A stretch of DNA of 64,000 nt from Alectoria sarmentosa (taxonomy: Eukaryota; Ascomycota; Lecanoromycetes; Lecanorales; Parmeliaceae), in the NCBI GenBank assembly GCA_009733775.1, contig WOGZ01000197.1, positions 1 to 64,000 on the forward strand, in the 5' to 3' direction. Made by a program: the position numbers and the translations under genes. Below the pieces are notes generated by a model. It ran no database searches and was not told where the DNA came from. It was given only the letters and a program-made list of their open reading frames with translations. Shown here piece after piece: positions 46,806-58,983 of this stretch; the stretch's first letter is position 1; each line of letters starts with the position of its first letter.

Positions 46806-47109
46806 TGTTACAGAGAAAAATCTGGAAACGCGCGTATATCGCTTAATCTTACGTCTTTGGATTCTCAAAAACAATACGATTGATGAATGAATGGAAGGAT
46901 GAATCGAGAGAATAATTATGAGGACATGGCGATGTGAAAGAGAGAATAATGTCATGATTCCAGCCTGCCTTCCCAATACGCGGCCCGATTGGGCCTAACG
47001 CCTTGACACTGCCTACATATTCGGGCTTCACACATGTATTCCTCTTCATAATTATTATTCCGTGCATACCGGAATACAAGCATTCAATATCATTTCCGGT
47101 TCCCTAACA
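46806..47109 (-). repeat. LTR-like repeat copy 2
   Basis: 304 bp, on the minus strand TGTTAGGGAACCGG...CTGTAACA, with the TGTTA/TAACA ends usual for fungal LTRs. Its right (5') part is the least mutated of the three copies. The left third is more AT-rich. Confidence 0.78.
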
Positions 47110-47564
47110 TAATAATAGCTATCCGACTTGAGGCCTGGTCGCCTCTGAGTCGTAATAGATCATACATCGGTGTTGACCAACGAGGCACAGAAAACAACAC
47201 CACGGAACTTCTGGGGCTTAGACAACCTTAGTCGTATCAGGCCTAGATACATGACAACGACTGCTAACAACGCGCCATACGAAAAAAGTGAGCCTGCTAC
47301 AATGGTAGTCAAGTACGAACAACACCGTTATAAGCGACATTCGATCTCACTCTCTCTACTTACGAGTCTCCGAGACACGCGGCAAAAAGATAATTACAGG
47401 ATTAGTCCCATGGCACAACGAGTGCATGAACACATGAATGGAAAGCTGGAAGGTTGAAAGATTTGCGATTATGATCTACGGGGTATTGAGTATGGAATGT
47501 GTGAAGGATGATGAATTGCGATGTCATGTGACAAAGATTGTCAAGATGGAACAGCAGTAAGGCC
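47110..47564 (-). mobile_element. Internal region 2 of the tandem LTR array
   Basis: 455 bp, homologous to internal region 1 but with a ~150-bp deletion relative to it. Little RIP. With the flanking repeats this looks like a terminal-repeat-in-miniature element repeated in tandem through a shared LTR. Confidence 0.62.
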
Positions 47565-47855
47565 TGTTACAGAGAAGAATCTGGAGATGCGCGTACACCG
47601 CTCAGTCTACCTCTTCAGATTCTCAGAAAGAATGTGATAAGGAATGATATGGAGGGATCTGCCATGAGGACATGGCGATGTGAAAAAGAGGGTAGTGTCA
47701 TGGTTCCAGCCCACAGCCTTACATGACTCGATCGGGCCTAGCGCGGCTTGGCGCTACCTACATATTCGGGCTTCACATCATGTATTTCTCTTCATAGCTA
47801 TTATTCCGTGCATATCGGAATACAAGCATTCAGCATCATTTTCGGTTTTCTAACA
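47565..47855 (-). repeat. LTR-like repeat copy 3
   Basis: 291 bp, on the minus strand TGTTAGAAAACCGAAAATGA...CTGTAACA. It matches copy 2 along its whole length with small indels and intermediate RIP load. The AT-rich zone begins immediately to its right. Confidence 0.78.
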
Positions 47856-48769
47856 ATATTCGTAAATGATAAATCGTAAGACGCTGATTGTAATCTATTT
47901 TTAAAAGATTACGATTAATCATTTATTAACTTTACTCTTTTAACGATAAATCATATTTATAACGTAATAATCGAATAATTTTTTAAAAAATCGTTTAATC
48001 TTCTAAATTTACATATAATTTTTTATTTAAAGAATAAAAGAATTGAGATTAAATTAAATCAAATGCGCGTTTTTTAAGTAATCGATTAAACGTTATTAAA
48101 TAATGTTATTTTGTTATTTATAAAACTTATAATAAAATGAGAAAAAGATCGTAAATACGTTATAAATTTTATTTTCACGATCGTTATTATAACATTAATT
48201 ATTAAATTGCTTTTAACGAAATATTAAATCAAATTTAATAATAATAACGAATATCTCGCTACAAAACACGACTTTTATTATATTAACAATCGTTATTATA
48301 TTAACGATTTTAATATTAATTATAATTGAAAAAAAACATAAAAGACTTTTAAATATCTTTTTTGATTTTAATTTTCAAACATCAAATGATTTAATCACAT
48401 TTATCAATCACATTTTTCATCGAAACAAACTTAAACGTTTTAAACATCTTTTTTCTTTTTTTATAAGTTAAGACAAATTTAAGTATCTTCGCATTTTCAC
48501 GTTTTTTATATCTTCAAACATTTTTTAAAAAGAATTTTGAATTTAATTTAAAAGAGCTCGATCGATAAAACGCATCTTCGAACACGATTTTTCTTTATAA
48601 TCAAACATTAAATAAAGTTTATTATTAATTCAAAACGCGCTCGAGAAACAAAAAACGCGATTACATATTTGTTTATTTATTTAATAATATTATAATTTTT
48701 AATAATTTTATTCGCGAATTTTTTCTCGAATTAATTAACAACGAGAATTTTTTTGAAATTATTATTTAA
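47856..48769. other. AT-rich RIPped DNA, unidentified
   Basis: Between the tandem LTR array and element E4. No LTR ends, tandem array or coding motif recognised. Confidence 0.55.
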
Positions 48770-48893
48770 TGTCGAAATTTAAATCATGTGACCTTGTTAC
48801 GTGATGGGCGTATGCGTTCGTAACTTAAGTCGCACTCCCCTTCGTGACACTCTTAAATTAACACAATTAAATATCTTATATTATATTTTCACA
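48770..48893 (+). repeat. 5' LTR of E4
   Basis: 124 bp, TGTCGAAATTTAAATCATGT...TTTTCACA. The CACGTG boxes are mutated (CATGTG, TACGTG), while CGCACTCCCCTTCGTGACAC is unusually well kept. Confidence 0.88.
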
Positions 48894-51801
48894 AATTATG
48901 AACTCGATTTTGCTCGACGATTATTATAAACATAATTTATTTATTCATTATTATGATTATAATTATTTTCAAACATTTCATATTTATCGCAATGAAATAA
49001 TTAATTATAAACATCTTTATTCAATTAATCAATTTTTTTGAAATAAACAATTTTTATTTACAAAATAATCTTTAAATTTAAGTAATCATGATTCGAAATT
49101 ATTCGTTTTTAATCGAACTCGCATACGATTATATAATCGAATCATAATAAAGTTTTTATAACATTATTAACTTTTTTATATAAGACACATTAAATAAATA
49201 AAAATGCGTTTTTATTTTTATAACATTTTATTAAATTAATGATTTGCATTTTCAACGATATATCGAATTGATAAAATAAATTAAATAATTCAATGTTAAT
49301 ATCATTATTAATTTGATTATCGTTTAAAATAATTTAAAATTGATTTCATTATCATTTAAACGTTTAAAAACTTATTTGAAATCAAAAATAATAAACTTTA
49401 TATATTAAAATTAACGTTTTCATCTCAAAAACTCTTTAAAAAAAGATTAAAATCTTATTATCGAATTCTTTATTCGTTATTGATAACATTTTATTATCGT
49501 GATTATGAAATTTAATTAATTTTAATTTCACGATGATAATTATTAAAACGAATATTTTAAATTCGAATCTTTAATTAAATCATAAAAAAAAATGCGAATT
49601 TTTTAAAAAAGATTATACGTTTATAATTGCATTTAATATAATCTTAATTAAATTCAATTTTTATTATCAAATTCAAAATCAAATTCTTTATATTATTAAT
49701 TTCATTTTATAATAATATTATTATTTAAATTTATTATTAATTTTCGTATAAACATTTTTCATTATTATTATAAAACTTTGAAATATAATAATAACAATTA
49801 ATTAATATTAATAAAAAAATTAATAATTTTAATAAAAATTTATAAAACATTTATTTTATCTTTTTTATATTATCATCGTGCGATAACAATTTTGAAATTA
49901 ATAAAAAATCATTTAACGTTTTAAACGATACTAAAATCTTTAATTTACGCGCTAAAGATAAACGATCTCATTTATTAATTTTTTTTGAAACGTTCGAATC
50001 GTTCTTTAAATCGATATTAAATTCGTTTATTTTAATATTTTTTTAAAGCGATAATCTTTAAATCGATATTTTCGATTCGTTTTTAATCGTAATAAAAATC
50101 TCGTTTTCATTATTTTCATCATTATTATCAATTTTTTATATTTATTTATTTATTTTTTTCGATATCGATGATTGATTTCAACGTTTAAGATGTCGTTGAA
50201 AATATTTTTATAAATAATAAAAACAATTTTCCTTTGATCTTCATTGTTATTTTAAAATTTGTTATCGAATACATTAAATGAAACGAAAATATCAACGATT
50301 GATTAATATTGAACAATTTTTTATTTTTATTAATATTAATATTATTAAATTTAAAATTTACGTGATTATTCATTAACGTTTTAATTATATTAATCATTAA
50401 TTCATTAAAAAGCATAACGAAAATCTTCAAATTATATTAAACGTTATCGATATTTATTATAAATTTATAAGTTTTAAATTTTATATCGAGCTTATACGTC
50501 AATTGCATAATATTAACATTAATTTCAAAAAAAAAACGTTCATCAATATGAAAAGAACTTTTATAAAATTAACGTCGAAATTATTAATTTAAACGATTTT
50601 TTATCATTATCGAATTTTTTTTTTATTTAATTTTTTTTTATGAAATTCGACGAAATTTACGATATTTTTATAATGATTTATATTTAAATTTATATGCTTT
50701 ATAATTCGAATATAATTAAATTCGATTTAATTATTTATAACGCAATGAATAAAGCGCGTCGCATATTCACAATCAAAAAAATGATATTATTATATTCGTT
50801 TATCATAATGATAAAGATAAATAATTCATCAAAGGCGATTTCGACGATTTTAATTTCATTAATCGTGAAATTTATGTTTTTTATAAGATCGCTGATCGTA
50901 AATTTAAACATTTTTTTATTAAATGTTAAATCAAATTCTCGCATTTGAAATTTGAAAAATTTATAAACGAACAAAAAAAGAAAAAGAAAACGCAAATCGA
51001 TGTTATTTATTTAAATATTAATATTTTAAATGTTAAACGCAAACGCATTAAAAAAGCGTTATTTAACGTTTTCGCTTTAAAGAAGAATGATTATTTTAAT
51101 GTTAATATAACGTATATTTTAAAAAAGAACGATTATCTTTATATTTATATAACATTTTTAAATAAATTAAATAATCAAAAATATAATTAATTAAGCGAAT
51201 CAAAACGAGAATAAAAATCTTATTAATTTAATAACGAATTTTAATTTAAACAAAAATTTATCGTTCGTCAAATTTATGAATTTCGATATTCGAATTACGA
51301 TAAATTTTAATAATATTCGTTATTTCTTTATCGATTATTCGATATTTATTATTTATATTAAAATTCAATTTCGATTTATTAAAAACGTTAAAAACTTTAA
51401 AATTTAATCTTTTATTTACAATATTATTAATTTGAATTGCAATGTTAATAATAAACGCATTATTTTAATAATTTTTAATATTTTGCACGTGCTCGATATG
51501 AGCGTCAATTTTTTATTAATAAAAAAATTCTTAAATATCGACATTAAAGTCGTTTTTTATAAAAAAAAATTGTGTTTTAATTCAAAATAATATAACATTA
51601 ATCGATACGCGAAATCGCGATTTGTTTTTTTTTGAATTTATGAAAAGACAATAATGCTTTGATCGTTTATAAGGTTTTTTTAAATTCGATTTATTAATTA
51701 TAATATATCTATATAAATTATTTAAATCAATAAAATCTTAATAAACTTTTTAATATTATTATAAATGTGAACTTTTTCAAAAATATTATCGAGAAATATA
51801 T

Positions 51802-52128
51802 TTGCGAATGTTATATAATGAATTGTTAAAAGATTATTTTTATAATAATTTTATAACGCTCGATAATTTATCGAACGAATTTATTTATAACGATTTTATT
51901 GAATTTTTGATTTTCATTAATTTTAATAATTATAAATACTTTATGACGTTCAAAGACGATTTCATTTATTACTTTGAAATTTATTATATTTATCATAAAA
52001 ATGAAATCTTCGTTATGTTTTTGCGTTTTAAGATTTATTTAAAATTTCGCGATTATCGAATTTATCGCATTCGTTTTAATAATGAAAACGAATACATTAA
52101 TAAAATCTTTTTTAAATGTTTCGTTTAA
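51802..52128 (+). pseudogene. E4 copia integrase core fragment
   Basis: 108 open codons: NEFIYNDFIEFLIFINFNNY, KYFMTFKDDF, then YRIRFNNENEYINKIFFKCF. This is the same block as in E1 and E3, with the first catalytic Asp kept and the second changed to Asn. Confidence 0.8.
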
Positions 52129-53529
52129 ACGAATATCAAATAAAAATTCATTATTATAAATAATTTCGAAATGAATAAAATCATCGAACGATTTAATCAA
52201 ATTTTGATGAATAAAAATTCATTCAATTTTAATAAATTTTTTTAATTTGAAATAATGATCATAATAAATTATTTGACGATGCGATTTTTTAACATTAAAA
52301 TCATCATTATATTTTTTAAAACCTTTTATCATCGCAAATTTTTATTTATTTATTTATAAATCATAAATTTCATTGTTTACGCTTTAAAACGAATTTAAAA
52401 AAAATTTATAAATAAAAACGAAAAATGTATCTTTTTAAATTATAAAAACGAATTCATTTTTCGTCTTTATAATTCAATCAAAAAGAAGATTATTCGTATT
52501 AACGATATTCATTTTATCGAAAAATGTTCACATTTCATAAATCCCGAAGAGAAAATTAAGATTTACGAATTTTCAAATAAACATTAACGTTTTTTCATAT
52601 CAATATTCATTACGAAAAAGATATTAAATAAATAACGTATTATTATATTATCAAACGTTGAATTTATGATTTCGATTAAATCGTTAAATCGATTATCGTC
52701 AGCGGATATTTCATCGTTAATCATTAATCATTTTTAAGAATTTTATTTTGTTATTATTATAATGCGCATATTTATAACATTTATCAAATTTATTATATTA
52801 ATCGTCAAATTTATTATCGTTTTCTTTTCGTTAATGTTTTCGAAATTTATTAAAATGAAAATTATGCGAGAACATTTCGAATATAAAATTATTTAAAAAT
52901 TATTTAATGATTATAAAAATCTCATTATTTCAAATCTTCGTGATTTATCGTTTGATTTTTTAACGAAAGTTTTCGTTATTTTTATTTTTTCTGCGAATTA
53001 TGTTAATAAATTTAACATTTTCGAATTTATGATTTATGAATAAACAATTTTCAATAATTTATTTCGTATAAATTAAGAGATTAATATACAAGATGAATAT
53101 AAATTTTTCATAAATAATAACATTTAATATTTTATTTAAACGTTTTTAAAAATTCGTGTTTTTTGAGATCGTTGAATTTATATCGTAAAACGAGATTTTA
53201 AAAAAAAAGTTATTTATTATAAAACACATTAAATTGTCTGAAAATTCGAATAATAAAAGAATCGTGATTATTATGACATTTTCGCGTTAATAATAAAGTT
53301 TATGAATTATAAAATGATTTTTGCGTTTATAACGATTATAAATTAAAACGTGAAATAAATAAACGTCAAAATCGTCTTTTTTTATAATAATATTTAAAAA
53401 AACAATATCAAAATTTATAAATTAAATAAAATTCTTTATAATTTAAAATAATCTTTTAAAATTTGATATCAACATTTCTCGATTTATATAAAAAAATTTG
53501 AATTTAATTTTATCGAATTAAACGATAAT

Positions 53530-53733
53530 GTGTTTATGAATTTTAAAAAAGAAATCATTATAACGTTTTACGTCGATAATGTTTTAATTATAAATTATAA
53601 TAAACTCGTTATTAAACGAATCAAAGATGTTTTAAACGTCAAATTTCATATATTAAATTTGAGATTATACGTCTTTTATTTGAATATGATTATTAAAAAA
53701 GATCGTTATAATGATATTATTCGTTTGAAATAA
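53530..53733 (+). pseudogene. E4 copia reverse transcriptase fragment
   Basis: ITFYVDNVLIINYNKLVIKRI, VLNVKFHILNL, FYLNMIIKKDRYNDIIRLK, then a stop. The catalytic YVDD reads YVDN, a RIP-type D-to-N change that would abolish activity. Confidence 0.82.
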
Positions 53734-56649
53734 AAAGCCTATATTATACGCTTTTTCAATCATTTCAAATGTTGAAATCTCATTTTTATTAATATATTAT
53801 TCGAAATCAATCGCAAATTGACGCTCGTTAAAGAAAATTACGTAATTTTTAAAAAGTTTTATAAAAAATATTAATTCGTTATAAACTTTTTCATATACAT
53901 TATATTAAAAATTCGTTTTGATATCGTTTATGTTATCTTTTTGATTAATTAATATTTAATCAACTTTATTTCAGCGCATTAAAATGCGATTATTCGAATT
54001 TTTCGATATTTTAAAAATATAATGCATTACGAACTCGTATATAAGAATTCTTTAAAAAATCTATTCGATTACATTAATTTTGATTAAATTGAAAATTCAA
54101 TTCGAAGGTTTATTTACGATTATTTATTTAATATAAATAATAACGTTATTAATTAATCAAACATGCGTCAAATTATTATAATATTACTTATTTATAAAAT
54201 AAAATATATCGATTAAACGTAAATTATTAAAAAAATTATTTGATTGAAAAACCTTTTTAATTAATTTCTGCGATTTGATAATTCGAATTTTAAAATTATT
54301 ATAATTTTTAAAAATAATCAAAACGCAATCGCTTTCGCAAAGAACGTTTAATTTTATATTTATATTAAACATATTAATATCATTTATCATTTTATGCGCG
54401 AAAAAATTAATGATGATATTATAAATGTTTAATATGTTTTTATTGATAAATAAATGATTAATAACTTTATCAAGATTTTATATTTCGATAAATTTGTTAT
54501 TTTTCGCGATGTTTTTAAAATGAAAACAATTTTACATTATTCATTTAAGATTATTTAAATCATTGTTTCAAAGAAGACGTTTAAGACGTTTAAGTCGTTT
54601 AAATCGTTTCGTTATTATTATTTAACGCTCTCAATTTCAAAAAAGCGATTTTATTGATTTTCACATTTCGAATAATCGATTAAATAATCGATCGAGATCA
54701 AAATTATTCGTAGAATCTCAATATTAATCTTGACGTGTTAAAATTTCGTTATGTTATTATTATATCAAGAGTTGATTTATCGTTATTGTATTTATCTCAA
54801 GGTGCCCTGAAGTCGACGATGACGAGGGGCATTTAAGGGCATCGGTGGTTACGTTTTATTGTTGATGTATTTATGATTATGTGCGATGTTTCATCGTGAA
54901 GTTATTGAGGGTTTAATATTTGACAATGTCTTTTTTGAAATTACGACGTTTTTTTGACGAATGATTAAAAACAAATAAGTCGAGCATTTTTAAAAAAATC
55001 AAATAATCGCAATAATAAAATGAAGATTTCGATTAATATCGTTTATTAATATAAAATTACTGTTTTTTTCACGGTTTTATTTGCTCAAACTTTTATTGTT
55101 TATTAATAAAACGCGCGACGCGTGATTTTGTCACGCTCGCATTTTTTGTTAAATAAAAAGATAAAAAAATCGAATTTTATTAAGAATTTAATTCGAAAAT
55201 GATAAAATTAAGGGATTTTAAAAATAAAAGGTCTTAATAAAAGAGAATAATTTTACGAAAACTTTTACATTTTATGAATAAACATATCATATAAATAAAA
55301 ATATTATCGATTTAATATTTTATAATGAAAGTTTTTAAGTCTTAAATTGAAATGATTAATGCATTAAATCTCGTTTTTGATATAATTAATAAACGAATTT
55401 TTGAGAATTAACGAGATGACGTGAGCGAGAATAATATATTATCGAACATTAATATATTAATAAATGAATTATAATTTGATTTTAAAATAATAAATGAAAT
55501 CTTTATAAAAATTGAAAAGAATTCTTTTCAAGAAAAAGAGTTTCGACGATATACGCTTTTAAATCTTTTTAAATTAAATAATTAAATTATTAACGTTTTA
55601 AATATAAAGAAAAAAGAAAAAATTAAATAAAATAAAAAAATGAAAAAAAGGATAAAGAGGGCACAAAAGCAAACGAAAATAACAATTTTAAAAAAAAATG
55701 ATATTGAATTATTAACGTCGTTTCGTTGATATAAAAAAATGTATTGATTTAAGAATTGTTTTATAAAAACTTTTTTAAATGAATCGTTTAAAGAAATTAA
55801 AATGCTTTCGTCTTTTATATTTATAACGTTAAAAAAGAAACGCGAAGAAAAAAAAAGAAAAAAAAATAATTTATAAACCTTTTTTTTTAAAGAAGTATAA
55901 AAAGAGAGCGATATTCGAATTTATATTTACGTTTATATTAAAGTCGAAATCGAATATTGTTTTCGAAGGGTTATCAAATGTTTTTTATTTAAAAGAGCAA
56001 TCAAAAAACTTTTTTGAAAATGTCTTAAATATTTTTAAATTTATTATGTTATCGTTATTTTTTTTTTCGAATGTTATTAATATTGAGAAATATTAAGTTG
56101 ATGATACGATCACGTATTTTCATAATCGTCGCGAAATAAATATCGAAATAATAATATATTACGTCAAAATCAAATAAAGAGAAAAAAAAGGTTTCGAAGT
56201 TTGTGAATAAAACTTTAAAATTTATATTAATTTGAAAATAAAAAAAGTTGAATGAAACGAAGTTTATCGAAGATTTTAGATATTCGAATGAAAAATGATT
56301 ATATATTTTGATGTTGATAACGTTTAAAGACGTTATTATCTCGATTATTTGCGAAGTTATAAATATAATAATTAACGATCAAATGTTAACGAACGAAACA
56401 TTCGACGAGTGTTTCAATCATGATAAAAAAAATTAATTTATACATTGCGATTCGCGAGAAATAATGAATTCGAAAGCGAATAAAATCTTCACAATTTTAG
56501 GGAAGGAAATAATAATTAATGTGTATCACACGTCGAAATCTTGCGTATTTATTATTTATTGTGTTAATTTGATCTCATTTAAGAATAAATGATTAAAGAT
56601 AATGAAATAAATTGCGTTTATTTTTATATTTATAAAACATAAATTTTGA

Positions 56650-56856
56650 TTGTATTATTTGAATTATAAATTTGTTATGAAATTGAAATTTATGATGATT
56701 TTTAAAAGAAGTTCGAATGTTTATAAGTTTGTGATATTTATTGAAAAAACAAATGCGAATTTTGAGAAATCCTTTAATTTACGATTTATAATAATTAATC
56801 AAAATAATCGTTATAATTTTTATTACGAAGATCATTTGATTCGATATTGCGAATAA
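56650..56856 (+). pseudogene. LINE ORF1 C-terminal fragment
   Basis: 68 open codons ending NNRYNFYYEDHLIRYCE. The spacing of Tyr/His/Cys at the end would suit a zinc knuckle whose Cys codons were turned to Tyr by RIP (TGC to TAC), as expected near the end of a LINE gag protein. This is tentative. Confidence 0.45.
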
Positions 56857-57036
56857 ATCTTGATAATACGTTTATCGAAAAAACATTTCTGCTTTAACAT
56901 GCTTTTAAAAAGTCAATTATCTTAAATCGCAAAAATGAAAAAGTTTTTATTTATATTTAAATCACGGTAACATAAATTTATGCGAATTCATTTATTTTTA
57001 ATTGATGATATTATGACAAATTAAAACATTATTAAC

Positions 57037-57430
57037 AAAATTAATATCGTATTATTGAACGTTCGTTTTATGTTAAAATTGAATCGATTTAAGCATATGT
57101 ATAATATGTTTTAACGTTATAAAATGAATATTTTGTTTATATAAAAGTTCGAGATCATCAAAGAAATGCAAATCCTTTTTCAAAAAACATTTTCGTTAAT
57201 ATCAATCGCTGTTTATTACGTCGATGATTCGAATCAAAATAACGTAAAACGTGATATAATGATGATTATTAACAATAAAACGATAATATAACAATTTAAT
57301 AACGATATTAATTATGAAATCTTTTATAATAAAGACGAACGTTTATTGATTTACAAAATAATATGCCGCGATCGTTAAATTATGATAATAAATGTTTACG
57401 CTTTGACGAAGAATAAGAAAAGATTATTTT
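57037..57430 (+). pseudogene. LINE APE-type endonuclease fragment
   Basis: The sense frame opens KINIVLLNVRFMLKLNRFKH (family: I...NVRG at the start of the domain). Further on it reads NILFI-stop where the family has .I...QET, and RDR-stop-IMIINVYALTKN, matching (I/V).NVYAP. All three differences are transitions. This is the N-terminal nuclease of ORF2 that nicks target DNA. Confidence 0.75.
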
Positions 57431-58767
57431 AATTGAAAATAATTAATAATAAATTATAAATCTTTTTATTATTCGAATCATGCGATATAATGAAAGGAAA
57501 TTAAAATATGAATTTAAAGATTATAAATAAAATTATTAAAAATAATGAAATTACGCAAATTCAAAGAATAAAATTTATGAAATTTTTAAAAATTTAAAAA
57601 AGAGAGTTCACAATTTTGTCGACAAATAACGTCTTCAACATTTAAAAGATAAATCGTTTACTTTTTTCGTCGAAAGATGTGAATATGTTATGTTTTAAAT
57701 CGATAAAATCTACGTTCGAGACGATTAATTTGATATTTTAAAAAAATAAAATATTGAATCAAATAATTTATTAACGGATTATAAAACAATAACGATGTCG
57801 TTACGTTTCGAAAGAATCACGAATCGTGATTTTAAAAAATAACAATTGAATTCGTTATTGTTTAAAAGGTTCAAGATATGAAAAATCGCTCAAATAACGT
57901 TAAAAACACTTTTTTAAATCGACTTATTAACGAAATGAAACATATATAAAATCATAATCATAAATGTTTTAAGAAACATTATAAAACGAAATCGAAAAAT
58001 TAATCGAAAATTGAGGTTTAATTTGCGTAAAAGATGATAAAAGTTGAAAAAAAGAAAACGATTAAATTTAAATAAAAATTGGGAATTGAAAAAAAGATTA
58101 ATTATAATTAATATTCAAAAAAAGCATTTAATAAAAATATATAATTATGATTATGTTTATAATATTATAATTAAACATTTTATATTCAATGAAAAATCGA
58201 GCAAATAATTCTTTAATAAAAATAAAATTTATAATAACGTTAAATTGAAAACTTTTATTAATAAAAATGGAAATTTATAAATTGAATCGACGGAGGTGAT
58301 AGCGATCGTTAAAAAATATTATAAAAATTTATATATTTTAAAATCATCGAAGAATATAATTCGACACGAGATTTTAAGCAGTTTAATAAATAAAATATCA
58401 TTAATAACGATAAAAAAGTTGTTAATATTCATATTGATATAAAAAATGAAGAATGTCATTTAACGTGCGATTCTAAAAAAGTCGTTCGACAATAACGAAT
58501 TTTCTTTTAAATATTATAAGATGTTAACGTTTCGCTCGAAAAGAAAATCGAATAACGAAAAGTTTTTATTTTTAATAATTCAAAGATTAATAAGTTTTTA
58601 TCATTATATTTAAAGAATCGAAGAGTTGTTAAAAGATTGAATAAATGAATTATTAATAATATTTTATAAAAATAAAGACTTAAAGACGAACATTAAGAAT
58701 TATAAATCTTTTTTTTATAATAAATATCGATTATAAATTTTTTATCGATATTTTTATATAGCGTTTA

Positions 58768-58983
58768 ATGAAGACGTTAAAAAAGATTATTATCTCGCAA
58801 CAAATAAGGTTTTTATTAAAACGATTAATTAATAATAACATTAAAACGATTCAATATTTAATTGCTCGATATAAATTTAATATGAAAAATGTAAAAAAAA
58901 GAAATGAAATTGCGTTATTTTTTTTAAATCAAAAAAAGATATATAATAAAATAAATTATACGTTTTTGATGAAAATATTATAA
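58768..58983 (+). pseudogene. LINE reverse transcriptase fragment
   Basis: 71 open codons: SQQIRFLLKRLINNNIKTIQ (family block Q..F..GR.I..N), YLIARYKFNMKN, then ALFFLNQKKIYNKINYTFLM. The last matches the LINE catalytic block (.LD..KAYD.V....L) with D-to-N and A-to-I changes. It is typical of non-LTR, not LTR, reverse transcriptase. The downstream catalytic box was not resolved. Confidence 0.8.
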
